In this document: positions 33,770-47,200 of the stretch, piece after piece
Layout: every line of letters starts with the position of its first letter
How positions within the stretch are numbered: position 1 is the stretch's first letter
Source: Takashimella koratensis
Taxonomy: Eukaryota; Basidiomycota; Tremellomycetes; Trichosporonales; Tetragoniomycetaceae
Assembly: GCA_003116875.1 (NCBI GenBank)
Contig: BCKT01000012.1
Span: forward strand, 858,775-922,774
Reading direction: 5' to 3'
Length of the DNA stretch: 64,000 bases
The notes under the pieces: model-generated
Told to the model about the DNA's origin: nothing
What the model saw: only the letters and a program-made list of their open reading frames with translations
The model's database searches: none
Program-made: the position numbers and the translations under genes

Positions 33770-35248
33770 ACGAGGGAGAGAGAGTAGTGACGTCGGTGGA
33801 TTGGTGTACGTGGAGGAATGGTAGCAGTCGGGGAGGAAACGTGGCGATGCAAGGGATTTGATAGGTGATATTTTTGGTCTGGTCGATTGGTTACCCCTTA
33901 GCTCTGTCTACGAGTCTAGGTTTCTGCTCGCTTCTCCTCGCTGTGACATGTGTTCCCGATTTCGGGTCGTCGCCGTCTATACGTCTTCTTCTTCTCCTTC
34001 TCTTTCTCTTTCTACTTGTCTTTGTTTCTTCTTTTCTGCTCTTATTATGCCTCGCTGCCATGTCGATGAAACATCATATACGCCTGTGTCTGTATCTGCG
34101 ATATTGAACTCTTGAGTTACTGAAGCTCCTAGCGCGATCGACGGTGGCGTGCCGTAACTCTCGCAGTGTCTGCGTCACCACGGGACGCAGGTCGCTACAT
34201 GGTCGAACGAACGTGGCATCCAGTTTCGGCCCATTGGAGCTTGATTTAGGGCCCTTAATGATCTGCATCGCATGGCGAGCTGCGGTTCGACCGAGTCAAT
34301 GCATGCTTTGATCGCCCGGGCAATCCTGGATGGATGCGGTTAGTGTAGACTTGAGCAATGGATTCGACTGTGCCGCGGTGCCTCTTGCCTCTTGCCTCTT
34401 GCCTCTCATTGCCTTGCCCAATTCTCTACTCTTCGCTCGCCCGCCGTCATTCCCGAACCTGATTCCAGTTTTTTTTTCGAACCTCACCACCTCTCTCACC
34501 TCACCCCTCAGCTCCCATCTCCCAACTTCTACTCCCCCGAGCTCTCACCCACTTTAGTCCTACCTCTCCTCTTACCCACCCACCCCTCCGCCTTCCGCCG
34601 GCTCCGCAGGACCGCAATCGCCAAGACTTTTTTCCATTTTTGACACCGGGACTCCAACGGCTCATCTCTGGTCCACTCCATTCATAAGAACCACCACCTG
34701 TGCAGTTCACCAAATCCCGACCTCTCAGCGGCGACACCTACCGACCTCAGTCACTCTCCTCTTTCTCTTCACAGACTCGACCTTGCGCATCCCTTGTCAT
34801 TTGTCAGCCCACAGGTTTGACAAGTAATCGCCTACGCCTACGCCTACGCCTACGCCTACGAGCCCTCGTCACCGTTCATCCTTCTACACCCGCGTTGGTT
34901 CCGGCCCGGATATTCGTTATTCCATCTTTCTCTCGATCTTCGGTCTCAATCTCGGTCTCCGCGCTCCATCCATTGTCGACGTTGAACTCGTTCTGAACAA
35001 GCTGAACGCAAACGACCGACGATAGTCCAGTACGAGCGTTTGGCAGTTGATTCTTTCTCGAGGTCGCTGTGGACTCCTTTACTCGCCTTTCGCTCCACGT
35101 ACCGCCGCCGATCAACCTTACCCCTGGCTCCCCAGCCTCTACCCCTAGCTCACCCCTTTGGCCCACCCTCACTCCCTCCCTCCCACCCGCTCCACCGCAC
35201 ACGCCTCGCTCTCTCTACGCCCTCCCTACACGGTCATCCTTTGTCAAT
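33770..35248. other. 1.5 kb intergenic region with hexamer repeat
   Basis: No gene was recognised. A CCTACG hexamer repeats five times at about 34831-34860. From 34380 onward the + strand is pyrimidine-rich, consistent with the promoter and long leader of the OTU gene. A short T run lies at 34470-34477. Confidence 0.5.
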
Positions 35249-36925
35249 ATGCCGGGCTCCAAGCGTCGCGCTTTGAAAAAGCTACTGTCTCCCGACTCCT
35301 CATCCCCTTCTGAATCCATCGACACTACCATCTCTCCTACACCTGACTCCTCCTCTGCTCCTCTCTCTCATTCTATCTCCTCTTCATCCAATATGCAATC
35401 CAGCACCGCCAGCGCCGCTAGCGCATCAGGTACTTCTATCGCGACGGATCCTGCCAACTACCTCACCGACCAAGCGCTGGAAGAGGACCTCGCGATTGAG
35501 GCAGCGGCAGACCGCGGAGAACCCATTCCGGACAACTTTGAGACAGATGGACCTGCATCGGTACCCGCCCCAGCACCAGCGACACAGGAGAAGAAGTCGC
35601 ATTCGCCTCCAGTGATTGGTGGGATGTATGCGGCGTTTGGAGGGTTTGGCAATGGGTTGGCAGGGAGGGGAGGGAAGAAGTCGTCCAAGCAAAGGTTCGC
35701 AGAGCGACAGGTGAGTACACCACCAAGAGGTGGTTTCAGCTGGGTTGAGAGAAAGGGGCCAGCAGCTGTCCAGTGCCGTGTGCTACCGTACATGAACAGA
35801 GAGCCGCCTGTCACCTCCTGCCCATCTCATCTTCAACCAACCGTAGTCCCATCGCTGACACACCCCAGGCGAGGAAGAAAGATATCCTCATGGCCTCTGC
35901 CCCGCCCAACGACCCGGCATGGAACGACCAGCTCGAGAAAGAGCGTCAAGACGAGATTGCGATCATCTCGAACGCGTGCGACGTTCTGGGTCGCGATATC
36001 TACGAGGTGGGTTGATTGCAGAGGGTTGCGGAGGTACCTGGACAATGGACCGAACAAAGTGGTCGGCGTATGGACTTAGGCTGATGGAGACAGATCGCAC
36101 CGGACGGACATTGCATGTACAGCGCTATCGCGGACCAGCTTGGCCAACTGGGACTTATCGGTCCTGCTCAGGTACGTCCTCCTTCGATTCTGCTATGCTA
36201 TTGGGGAGTCCTCTTGCTCTTGGTTCCACATCTGTGTCGACTTCAACTAGGAAACATGGCTAATACCCCCCAGGCGGTCAGCCCTCAGGCTATGCGACGC
36301 GTGTGCGCTCAGTTTATGCGTGATCATCCCGACGACTTTATCCCTTTCCTCGCGTCGGTTGATGGCGAGGACATGCCCGGAGCTACGGACGACGGGTTGA
36401 TGACTGAGGCGCAATTCCACGAGTACACACGGAGGGTGGAGGGGACCGGCGAGTGGGGTGGGGAACCAGAGGTAAGTTGATCCTACCACTTTCTCCATCC
36501 TCTTCCTCAGCTCCAACTCGTCCCATCACGCACCGTCTCTGTATGCTGAAGACCGCATACTAACGGCTATCTCCCTCTATCTCTACCTCTACCCCACGTC
36601 CAGATCCAAGCCCTCACGCGCGCATACAAAGTCCCGATCCATGTGATCCAACGAGGCCCGCCCACCGTTGTCTCCCACGGCGGAGACTCGGATGCCTTTG
36701 GAGGCGGGTTGACACCGGAACAGTCTCTGGCATGTGGTCCGAAAGTCGTGCGGATCAGTTATCATAGGCGAATGTATGGGCTTGGCGAGGTGAGTAATGG
36801 TTGTGGTTAGATTTGGGGTTGGGTTTGGGGTCGTGTTTGGGATTGGGGTTGGAACAGAGGGAGAGTGCGGAAGAAGCGGCTGAAGCTGACTTGTGCAGCA
36901 CTACAACTCGCTTCGTCTCCTCTAA
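35249..36925 (+). CDS. OTU-domain deubiquitinase (OTUD6/Otu2-like)
   Basis: ATG 35249 begins a basic N terminus (MPGSKRRALKKLLSPDSSSP), then a disordered Ser-rich stretch and KKSSKQRFAERQ, which continues across an intron into ARKKDILMASAPPNDP. The OTU catalytic domain follows: YEIAPDGHCMYSAIADQLGQ holds the catalytic Asp-Gly-His-Cys, VSPQAMRRVCAQFMRDHPDD is the helix after it, and IQALTRAYKVPIHVIQRGPP is the central strand. The last exon gives EHYNSLRLL with the catalytic His (stop 36925). Otu2/OTUD6 proteins remove ubiquitin, including from the small ribosomal subunit. Catalytic residues are intact. At least six exons; an in-frame extension upstream lacks an ATG. Confidence 0.93.
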
Positions 36926-37466
36926 TAAGGGTCTGCAGAACGCCTTGTCAAGGACTCATTGAGAGTGGACAAGAACTTGGACGAGCGACATATTGACAAC
37001 TGTTTATCTTCGGGGTTACGCACACGTTGGCGATGATAGCTTCATCTGAGCAAAAGTGAAGAACATCAAGAAGAGTCAAGAAGAAATCGTTGGTCAGTGA
37101 ACCCAGAGCTTTGTGAAGTGGGGAACTAGCTTTTAGAGTTTATACGTGCAAGAATGTCACGACGACATTCGAATGTGATGAGTGTGTGCTTTTTGCTCTA
37201 AACACGACAACGAATGTGTTGCTCGACTTGCAAGTTTGTACATCATTTGCTGTTCATTCCCTTCACTATCGATTGCATTTTGCTTCGCACTCTTCACGCC
37301 CACCCACGTCCTGAACAATGACGGAATCGGTCCTGTTAATACTTGTCTTAGTGACGGTAGGCTCGTGACCTAATCCTGAGGGAACTTGCGGAACAAGTCG
37401 CCAAGTTTGTCGATGGGGGCCGCGAGGAGGCCTGCAACTGTCTCAAATGGCTAATCACGTTCCGGG
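36926..37466. other. Convergent intergenic region
   Basis: It holds the 3' flanks of the OTU and hemerythrin-like genes, relatively AT-rich (37000-37330). No gene was recognised. Confidence 0.5.
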
Positions 37467-38360
37467 TTAGTTGTGTTTATCACTCGCCTTCTCCCTGACC
37501 GGTTTGAAGTTGTCTCTGTGTGGCGTGGGGAGACTCACCGGCTTATCCGGGGCATTAGGGTGGGACCTAGTCGGTACGAACTGCTTTGTTCGCTGGAAAG
37601 ACTTTGCAAGTGCCGCCGAATCCTCACGGGAGAGGGCGTCTTCCAGCTTGGGAAGGTCTGATTCCTCTTCTTCTTTGATATGTTCGGAGAGGGTGCTCAT
37701 GATCTTCTTGATGAGAGGCTCGAAGTCCGAGTTGGTTGGCGACAGAGACTGGAATTTGTCCAGCATAACTTTGACCTACAATAGCGAGGCAAGTCGAGCA
37801 GGGTGAGTGGGGCGATATGTGGTACCATGAAACAGAAATGATAGTGTATATCAGCAAACTTTGAAACGACTTTGTGAGATCCAGTCGCAGTGAAGGCATT
37901 GTCTATGCGTGAAGATGGAATGGCCTCTCACCTTGTTGTGCTCATCCCTATCATGATCGGCCATCGCCTTCCCAGCCTGTACATGCTTCTCCATCGCCGG
38001 ATAAACTACCAACTCTTCACCAATTGAGTGGCGAGCCAACTCCCACGTGAACTGGTTCTGCCATCGGGCGCGAGTGTCGCTATCGTCCGCGCTGATGATG
38101 TTGTTGTAGTACTCTTCGAGCTCACGGTGGTCGTGCTTGATCACGTCGGATACCGTGGAGGCGTTGGACATGGTACGAGCCGTGTTGGTGGTGGTTGTGG
38201 TAGTGGTAAAGCGGGAGCTGTTAAGGAGGGAAATCGGGGTTCGGGAGTAGATTTGGGGAAAGGCAGGAGCAAGGGAGGTCCGGAGAGGGTGTGACGAGGT
38301 ATGAGTGAGCGAGGTGCGGAAAGGGTGGGACGTAACAACAACAGATGGACGCAGGAGCAT
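37467..38360 (-). CDS. Hemerythrin-like (HHE cation-binding) protein, probably mitochondrial
   Basis: Two exons (38360-37932, 37775-37467) join in phase 0 to 245 residues. The first 60 residues are Ser/Arg/Thr rich with almost no acidic residues and look like a mitochondrial presequence. The HHE domain carries iron-ligand motifs: VIKHDHRELEEYYNNI, ARHSIGEELVVYPAMEKHV, DHDRDEHNKVKVMLDKF and LSEHIKEEEESDLPKLE. A second Met (MSNASTVSDVIKHDH) would give a cytosolic form without the presequence. Fungal HHE proteins are linked to oxygen, nitric oxide or iron handling, but the substrate cannot be read from sequence. Confidence 0.9.
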
Positions 38361-39773
38361 ACGATGGGCTGTACGCAGAGGTGACCTGGGAAGAGATCGG
38401 GTGGGAAAGCGAGCGACATCGAGCCGCTCTCAGGATGGGTTTATATATGCTAAAGAGCCATGGGTGACCTCATCATCAGGCCCACCCACCCACCCACATG
38501 TGCGTGGGATCGAGTAGGCTTCGGTCATACTGCACTTGTATCGTACGCAATAGGGTAGATCGAGGCCCACGACACTCCGTCACTGGTCTCACCTCGCCAT
38601 TTCTACCAGATGAAGAAGAGGCGGCAACGAAATAATGCACCGGCGATATGTACCCGGTATGCTATGGGACTAAGGCACTTCACGTCATCCGCCACCCATA
38701 CAAACTCTAAATCAAGTAGGATCTGATTCCAGTCAAAGGCGTCATACTAGGTTGCATTGTGCCTCGTGACAGTTTTGAAGAGCGTCATTGGTCCAGCGCT
38801 GTGTCTTTATCCCACGCGGAGAGGCGTGTGATCACGTCCGCCGGAAGTTGCGGCACAAATATTCGCGGAACTGTGGGACCGTCTTTCGGGTGAAGTGAGA
38901 GGTGATGGCGATGTATATCTTGCCGGCGTGCACAGCACCTCGAGGTCGGCGAATCGTTCTTCAAACCAGAAGACTAGCTGATGAACGGTCGTCTGTTCGC
39001 TTGAAGTGCAAGGTCAGCGAGGAGGGTGACGGGGAAACGAACACACAAGCGGAGTGACAATCTAATGGAGAGGCAAGGTGACTAAACGAACATCCCAGGG
39101 AGTTTGAGGAAGTGAGTTGTGTGTCAACGTCAGATCGGACTGAACCAGGAAACTAATGCTGGGCTGGGTGAGATACTGTATTTGAGTGTCATACAGTTGG
39201 AAGGTTCCAGCACAGGATAACCTAGTATTATCAGGAGGATTTGAGAATGACACTACGTCCCATTGGCTATCAAAGGACCTCCAGGGAGTTAGCACGGCGG
39301 CACTGGGTCCAGGGTTTCTCCAAAGACCGTCGGGAAACCGCTCTTCGTACTCAGCACAAGAAAGGAAGGATTTTGAGGGAGGCGTACGAGGTTCAGAGAA
39401 CGCAAGTACACGCAGCTGTTATCCAGCGCTCCGGCTGTTCCCAAAGGAAAGGCGTAGGATCAGAGTCGGGGTTTCTCAGGTTGTTTTTGACAATGGCTTA
39501 TCTGTCCTCAGAGCCTTCAAAGGGTGACGTCGCTAGAAAACAGGTGTGAGTTTCAGATAGTCGGGCAAAGCGAGCTCCAGAGGTTGTCAGGCGGAAAATC
39601 TAAGGACAGTATGCAGGATAGCTGAGCAAGAAGGCCTGGGTCAGCACAGTGCCGAGAGCAGAGTATTTTAAAGGGCAAGCTCAATCAGACACACAACCTC
39701 CTCATCCACCGTGTTCCTACTTTTCTTTCATTCAGACCCGTCCAGCCAACCACCGAGCCAAGTCACACTGATC
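38361..39773. other. 1.4 kb with no recognised gene
   Basis: It lies between the hemerythrin-like gene (-) and the orphan at 39774. A short + frame (39186-39549) has no conserved content. A TATTTTAAAG element at 39664-39673, about 110 bases before ATG 39774, is a plausible TATA-type promoter element for that gene. Confidence 0.45.
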
Positions 39774-40610
39774 ATGTCTGAGCTAGCTGCGTCCGACCCC
39801 GAAGCCGAGGAAGGGTCCAAATCCGACCTCATACCCCCGTCCGACATGGGGTTCGGCGCAAGTAAATTCCCTCGTCTTTCCAGCGCAAACGATGGGTCCC
39901 CCCAACAGACCGCGGAAACCATTCTCGACGCCTCCCCCGTACAGGGCCTGGACCACAGATACCGCCGATTCAAAATGCGAACGCGAATGAAATGGGATCC
40001 GGACGACGGGCCTTCCCCCTCTATCAATCCCGAGTCTGCCTCCGCCTCTCTCTCGGTCTCCCGCACTACCCGACCGCCTACCCAAGTCACCACTTGGTTC
40101 TATTACAACAACAAGCTGCACGAGTGTGACACTACGAAAACATCACGTTGGGATATGGATGTCTCCCACCTCTCGCCCTCCGCACGGCCTTGGTGTAGCA
40201 ATGGACGCTTCCTCGTCACCAAGGGGAATGTCCTGACCAGTGATGTGTTCAACATTCATGCTGTCGCCCTGATCAAAGACTTCATGGATGGATGCGGATT
40301 TGAAGAACCATACTTCGTCGATTCGTGCTTCGAAAAACAATCAACATTTGAAACAAAGAACGGGAAGAAAAATGACGGAACCATACGATGGCGTGTTCGC
40401 TACAAAATCGAACAGTGGTGGATTGTGCGTCCTTCCGATGCGCCTCGTTCTCCAGTCCCTTCACAGCTGGAGGGATTCGAGATCCTGAAGGAGTATGTGA
40501 CGTTTACAGAGGGTGGATGGGGGAGGAAAGACTTCACGGTCAGATCAACGTCGTGGGTGATCCAACAGCCGTCGACAGACCCCGAGCCGCCAAGTCCTGA
40601 CGAGGAGTGA
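39774..40610 (+). CDS. Intronless hypothetical protein (orphan)
   Basis: A single exon of 278 codons, from MSELAASDPEAEEGSKSDLI to SPDEE (stop 40608-40610). The first 90 residues are acidic and disordered. The remainder looks like a folded domain: TQVTTWFYYNNKLHECDTTK, SNGRFLVTKGNVLTSDVFNI, RWRVRYKIEQWWIVRPSDAP, EYVTFTEGGWGRKDFTVRST. It is rich in aromatic residues and predicted beta strands. It has no signal peptide or membrane span. I do not recognise a family. Like the orphans at 26-30 kb it lacks introns, unlike its neighbours. Confidence 0.65.
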   Translation: MSELAASDPEAEEGSKSDLIPPSDMGFGASKFPRLSSANDGSPQQTAETILDASPVQGLDHRYRRFKMRTRMKWDPDDGPSPSINPESASASLSVSRTTRPPTQVTTWFYYNNKLHECDTTKTSRWDMDVSHLSPSARPWCSNGRFLVTKGNVLTSDVFNIHAVALIKDFMDGCGFEEPYFVDSCFEKQSTFETKNGKKNDGTIRWRVRYKIEQWWIVRPSDAPRSPVPSQLEGFEILKEYVTFTEGGWGRKDFTVRSTSWVIQQPSTDPEPPSPDEE

Positions 40611-41332
40611 GGTCAGAGCACCAGGTTTGAGCTGAGCAATGGAGAAGCAAAGGATGGGGTTTCTATACGTGCATTCCAAGGAGCGTGAAGGTCAGAGAGA
40701 AGTACGACAATGTAGTGAGACAGGAAATATCTGTACAATACATACACCTCAGATGCTGAGTCCAATCCTCACTGTAGTCGGCCAGCAGCAAAATTCGTAC
40801 TGAGAGCGTACAAAGGACCAGAGGGCTATGCGGGAAGGGCATCATGTGAACGCTGTGGGTGTTATAAGTAGGAGGTTCAAGCAAGACCCCCATCAATTCC
40901 TCGCTCATTGGTAGTCTTGGATTCGTCGGTGCCGGGGTCGGTGGTCGTCATGGCGAATGGCTGAGAAGAACCTCATCGGAATGAAGCGTTGTTGACGACT
41001 GGTGATGAACTCGTTGGAAGAGTGAGACAGCCCTCGCTTGCTCCCTGCTCGTAGTAGATGCTCAAATTAGTCACCATATCTGTCATACTTTCAGGATTAT
41101 TGGGTACGTGACGGGTGGAGTGGAGAGAGCAGGTAATTATCGTCTACAAAGTACAGAATCTCATGTAGCCTAGTCGTACTTTGGCGGCTACCAAGGCTTC
41201 CTTTACTATTTCCGATTCTGTCTGGGATTCTACGTTGGCGGAGTCTCGGGAAGCTCAAGGGATACGTCTATCGGAGCTAGTATCACTAGCGTTTCAAAAC
41301 GACACCTCCCTTGACTATTGCCTTCTTACAGT
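40611..41332. other. Convergent intergenic region
   Basis: It lies between the orphan (+) and the photolyase (-). No gene was recognised. Confidence 0.5.
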
Positions 41333-43725
41333 CTACCGTTTCCCACGCTTGACAAACCCGTCCAACCCGGTATTCCCCTCCTTTCTTCTCTTTGCCCCCC
41401 TCTTCTCCTCCTCTGTCTCAACCTTCAACGCCCCACTCTCCTCATGCGCCTTTCTCAACTTCTCCCCCGCCGTCCCATCCAGCACACTCGGGTCGTCGCC
41501 GTGCAACCCGAGCGCAAACGCGTTCTTGAGTCGGGCGATGCACCGGTCTTTCTCGGTGGATTCGTCAAGCATCGGCGAAGGATAGTCGGTACCGATTATG
41601 CAGTTAGCCGATTTTTGGACGGATGCAGGGGCTTTGTGAGGAGCGTAGATGTACTATGGTGAGGGATGTCAGCTTTACATCGAGTACTGTTGGTGAGTGT
41701 GCTGTACGGACCTTGTCTGGGAATTTGGCAAGTTCGGGACAGTACTTGCGCACCAAAGCACCAGTGGTGTCTGTCCGCTTAGGCCATGACTCGATCCCAT
41801 ACACTCGGTCTTCCGCTAGGTTAGTCCTCTTATTACACTCCCGGACGGAAGGGAAGTGGGAGACACGTACAGTACTGAGAGAAGAAGGCCGAGCAACTCA
41901 GCCACATCCAATTGCCCGGCTGAAACGATGTCAGCTTCTACAGCTTCATGATTATGTAGCTGCACTTGGAAGTGTCGCGATAAACTTACGTTGGATGCCG
42001 GGTCCCAATCTATCAGCCACTCTAGGAGTGCAGAAGTCAGAAAAAGCCTTGTACCGCTTCGCTTGGCAGGCCAAGACTTACCATCAAACACCTCCATTCC
42101 CCTCTCCCATGAAATATAGCACTGTCCGCGGGTGAGGAAACATGCCACTGAGTGTCGGGCGAGGTGATGAATCCAGCCCTCGTCTTTGAGCTGCCGCATA
42201 CACGCGTCAATCCATCTAGTGAATTGTTGAAGACAAGATCCAACGTGCGTTAGTAAAGTGAGGTAGCCACGGAGTCATGCCAACTATTTGGACTCACGGG
42301 AAACCGGTCTGACCCTCTTTCCACCTCCTGAACCGCTCTTCGTCGACTTGGTCACCAGCTGGGCGCGGGAGTATCTCGTTCCCTTCTTGGTCATATTGGT
42401 TCTGCAGTCCCCAATCGATATACCTGAGCCCAGAAATAAGAGGTCGTCATATCAGTTTGACGTCGAGAACGAGTGTTGCGATGTGCTCTCGACTTACCTG
42501 GACACACTGTTCCCTCGTATCCGGGAAAAGTTCGGTACCGCAAACTCTGCGCAGGCGTACATGTCTCTACCCTCATCAGCTCTTTACTCCCCTCCCAATC
42601 CGCCAGCCTCTTAGTCCCTATACCCGTATCCGACTCACCTAAACTCCAACTGCCCAAACATGTTCTCAGGCTCTCCCGTCTTCTCTCCCTTATACCCATC
42701 GACGACTTTTTTACAACCCCACCAGAGCTCTCTGATCCCTATGCACCCAAATTTGATATAAGGACTGAGGAGAGTCGTGCTTGGTTCGAGGGAGGTTGGG
42801 GCCGTTTTGGGTTTACTGAAGGTCGCGACATCGCTCGGGGTAGAGAGGAAGGTGGAGAGACGGGCGTGGCCCGCAGTAGTCCCGCCCCGGATGGAGGTGG
42901 TGGGTGTGGAAGTGAACCCCATTTCGGAGAGAGTAGGGACGGCAAAGTCACCCTGGGGGCCGGTGAGTGTATCTGTTATCACTGTGAATGGTTGTTCGAT
43001 TTGCACGCGAACAGCAGTGTGGGATCAAGAGAGACTCACCGAAACAAGTATCCTTGCCCGTCCTGATATCTGCGTTCAGATCGACCTCGCCTTGAAACTT
43101 GAACGACCGTTTAGGCAGCTTTGTCTTCCCTGGGTCCGGCAAGCTCTCTGGAGTCTCTACGACTTGCCCAATGTCTCCCATATCCTTCGTCACCTTACCC
43201 TGTGGTTAGCTCAGATCCCACATCTTCCTCTAACCCTCTGCTTACCGCTTTCCAGTGATTGGCTGTCATGGTTGGTTTTCCCCCATTCGCTTTTGTCACT
43301 TCCTCTGGATCAAACAAATGTCTTCCAGGGACTTCAAGCACCTTTACACCTGCTTCCTCCGCCATTTCCTTGATCGTCTTATCTCTTACTTTCCCATATT
43401 CGTTCGCATCCTTTTCAAAAACCAAATGTGTCACTCCCCATTCCTTCCAGAGCAGAGGAAATACCTCCTCGGGAGGCCCACGGACGACGTGGAGTTTTTG
43501 GGCCGGGTTCAGGGAGGTGAGCTGGGAAGAGAGGTCGGTCATGCTTTCCAGTAGGAAGGACCAGCGATTGAGGCCAACTCGGTGGGAGTAGATGTAGGAT
43601 GGGTCCCAGGTCCAAACGGGGGTGAATGATTGGATAGAGGGTAGGGAAAGAGCAGCGGAGAGAGCGGGGGAGTCGGTGATTCGCAGGTCGGTCCGGAACC
43701 AGTATAAGACGCGGGAGGGAGACAT
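41333..43725 (-). CDS. DNA photolyase/cryptochrome, (6-4) photolyase type
   Basis: It starts [20 protein letters not shown] (ATG 43725), the photolyase N-terminal Rossmann-like domain, and continues with [20 protein letters not shown] and [13 protein letters not shown]. Several short introns interrupt it. The FAD-binding half has [100 protein letters not shown] and [19 protein letters not shown]. The HH-ARH motif, the GNWMW segment and the late Y-C-ELAKFP-KYIYAP segment are characteristic of the (6-4) photolyase/animal-type cryptochrome branch. It uses FAD and blue light to repair UV (6-4) photoproducts, or acts as a light sensor. The basic tail ([19 protein letters not shown]) could direct nuclear import. 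Confidence 0.93.
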
Positions 43726-44279
43726 CGTAGGAGGTGTGTGAGGAAGGGAAGACGTGTGGTGAGAGAAGGAGGAATGGACAAAGTGTTGGTTGATTCGATG
43801 GGTCCGATTCAAACCGACGTTTTATCTTATCGATCGTCGATCGAACACCGGAATCAAAAACATATTACATCATTGGTCATCGTCACTCCAAGCTGGGTTG
43901 ACTCATTCTCTCACGCAATCAATCACCAGATACATATCACAACGAAAGCAGAAGTACGCAAGGGAGTAATCTTAGATAGAACGAAAACGAAGGTGGATGG
44001 CACGAAGGGATATGGAGAGGGAGATAAAGAGACAAAGATGAAAGTGAGAAGAGGGGGAGCCATCAGAGATACGAGGGAGGGTTCAATCACAGAGTGGAGG
44101 GGGTGTCAAAGTAGTAGACATGTACTAAAGCGAAAACAGAGCCGGCGAGATAAGTACGGAGAACAACAGGGAAAACAAGTAACGAATAGGTCTCGACTAG
44201 GTCGAAAAGACCTCGCTCCAAACCTCTACAGCTCTGGCCGCGCTAGAACCTCTTTTAGACAAGCCCTAAAGAGCTCGGA
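43726..44279. other. Intergenic spacer upstream of the photolyase
   Basis: It holds the photolyase promoter and the 3' flank of the C2H2 factor gene (both -). A short + frame here (43738-44406) is basic and featureless and is judged a shadow. Confidence 0.5.
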
Positions 44280-47200
44280 TCAGAACATTGCCTGCGCGCC
44301 AAACGCCTGCATGTCAAACGCTTGCGGGGTGGTGAATGCTGTATCGGTCGGCAGCGAGCAGTCGGTCATTGCGGACGGGACGGCGCCTTCTCCCATTCGG
44401 GTCTAAGGTTGTGAACCAGTCAGTATACACACACAGCGAGAATGAGACTTGAGTATATCACAGGCTCGACCGGTTAGGGTGGACTAGACGATGAAAGAGC
44501 TACTCACAAAGGCACGAGCACTGCCGAGCATACTTCCAAAGTCGAGCTTCTCAAAGACGTTGCGGCTGGCGGTCGCCTCATCGGCTGGCGTCGCCTTGAT
44601 CATATTGAGCAGAGCCTGTGCGAGCCAATAGAACGGAAGAGCCTCTGCAGAAAGTAACGATGTTAGAACACCGCTCGTCGACATCTTCCCTCCACGTTAT
44701 ACATTGAGAAGGAGCCAGACTCACCTTCACAGTACACCTTCCTGCTCCGGTCTTTGATGTTCTTCTGAGTGGGCGTCGGCCTGTCCGAGGGGCTGATGGG
44801 TGATACTGAAGCCGAAGCGAGGACATTGGAGACGGGCGAGAGTGAGCTACTGCTTGGAGACATGCAGAGGGAATCAAAGTCCCATCCTTGTCGCCACTAT
44901 TCGAGCGTCAGCTGATCATCACCCAACACGACAATAAAGGCTCGACTCACCCTTTCCAAACCCAATGTAAACCTATCTCTCAGACTCTGTCGATTGATCT
45001 GACCCAGATCATTCCCGTCGGCTCCAAGACACTTATCTCCCGGTTTCAACCACGAGCAACTAATCCACAAATCCGTCAAATCCCTCCAATCTCCTCTATC
45101 TCTCTTTCCCTGTCCGATATCGATTACTCCCCTCAGGAGCGTAATCACCATTGCGACTCTGGCGAACGCTCCGTAATCGTTCTCATTCAAGAGGTTGTAA
45201 TACCTCGAGTCTGATTTCTCGTGCAGTTCATCGAAAGCACCAAACGAAGGCAAGTAGAAGATCCGGCGCATGGCTTCGTCGAGGTTCATAGGTCGGTAAG
45301 ACTTGACGGCGGCGAGCCATTCTTCGGCCGTTTCAGCCTTCCACAGGGAGTCGGGCGCAGGGAGAGGGATGTATGAGAGTTCACAGGGGCTGATGATGCA
45401 GGGGATGGAAGACTCGAGGGAGGACATGGTGTCGAGGTGGTACACGAGGTAAGCGGTTCGCCTGCGTGACTCGAGGTGGATCCAGCGCTTCCAGCATCGA
45501 TCAAGGTCCGCAGCGGTATACGGCGACCGCGGGGTCTCAATGTTGGTCTCGAAATGTTCCAGTTCCTGGGTGAAGAAGCCGATCTGGCGAGTGATCTGTG
45601 ATGCGGTGTTAGCCGACTCGATTCGTGTTGGAAAATTCTGTTGCAAGGTGTATCACAACACAACCACTTGACTTACGTTGACGATCGTGCCGAGGAACAT
45701 ATTAGCGTGACCACGCTCGTGCTCGTCTTCGCTCAAGAAGTACGGCGCGTGGTACAGGATCAAACCCTGCAGAAGCGCAACGTTGTACTCGGTCATCAAG
45801 ACGCCACTTGCGAGCGAGAACGACTGCACGTTGCAAAGAGGGGCACAATCAGCTCATTGCACCTTTTCACCTCCACCACCGTCCGTGACTCACCTTGACA
45901 AGCATGTTGGTCTTCTCGTGCCTCACGACCGAAGCACCTTCCCACTCCTCCAACCTCCTCGCATCCTCTTCAAAGTCCAAGCCATCAACCCCGTCCGCAT
46001 TCCAGTCAACGCTCGCCATAGTCCTCCATGTCGTCCCCTCTGGTAAGACCGAAATAGCGGGCGCCGCGATCGAGTCGCCGCAACCTGGAGGCAAATCGCC
46101 CTTTCGTCGACCCGCTCGGATCCCGCCGACGGTACAGATTGCGAAAGCGAGGCAGGCAGCAGTATCAATCAGTCGGAAGGTAGGGCCGTGGACGAAAGAG
46201 AAGTGGTCCAAGATAGTGTGGAACGCTCGGGACGCCATGAGTGACATGGTACGGAGTGGTGGGAGGTTCCAGTGAGGGATTTGGTAACATCCCGCAAATC
46301 GCTCCGAAGGTAGGCTGTGAATCGTTAGCTTGGGACCTCGGATAGGCAGGCAGTGGGAGCGATCGACTCTCATACTTCGCCCATTTGACGCAAGGGAACT
46401 TACTAGAATCGACTGGTCTTGCTCAATTCCCTTCCTGCCTTCTCCCACATGTTGATATTCTCAAGCCGGAGCAACGGTCTCTCCGGGTTGGGGTTTGCGT
46501 TTGTCTGCGGGACCTCGTACTTTTCCAGCTGATCGAGGATGGTGGTGACGACCTGGTTGGCCTGAGTGAGCGGGTCGGTGTCTTTTCCCGTGAATTCGCC
46601 GTCGCCTCCCTCGATGAGCGGAAGGCTGGCGAGATTGTTAAGCGTGCCCGGGGAGAAGATGTTGGCGAGGTTGAAAGGTGACAAAGGACGCGGTGATGGT
46701 GCGACAGCCTAGAGTAGGGAGGGAGGGGTATCGCGATATTAGTATGCACTCTCCACTTGGACAATACGATCTTGAATATCACTCACCCATGCATCCCCGT
46801 CCTTGGTCGGGTTCAACCAATTCATTGACGCCCACAGCCCACCCTCTGGCTCGGGCAGGCTTGCGTCCGGCGCCGCTTGCCGAGCCTGGTTCTCAGCGGC
46901 GCCAGAGCTAAAACTCGTACTGGGTCCGGATGACGATGACGATGTCCCTGCCGAAGCATTTTTCGGATCTGTCGATCCCGTTGCCGGATTAGACAATGAT
47001 GCAGCAGCTGCAGCGGAGGCCATCATCATTCCGATGGAGTTTTGCGAGCTCTCCCAGTCTGCAGCGGCGGCGACGGCGGCAGCGGTGGCGGCGGTGTTGA
47101 CAGACTCAGAGGTCCCGTTGCTTGATCGGTGGGTGGAGGGAACGCCACTCGGGTACGCCATGGAGAGGAGGACCGAGGCGTCTTCGAGGTGGTTTGGGTC

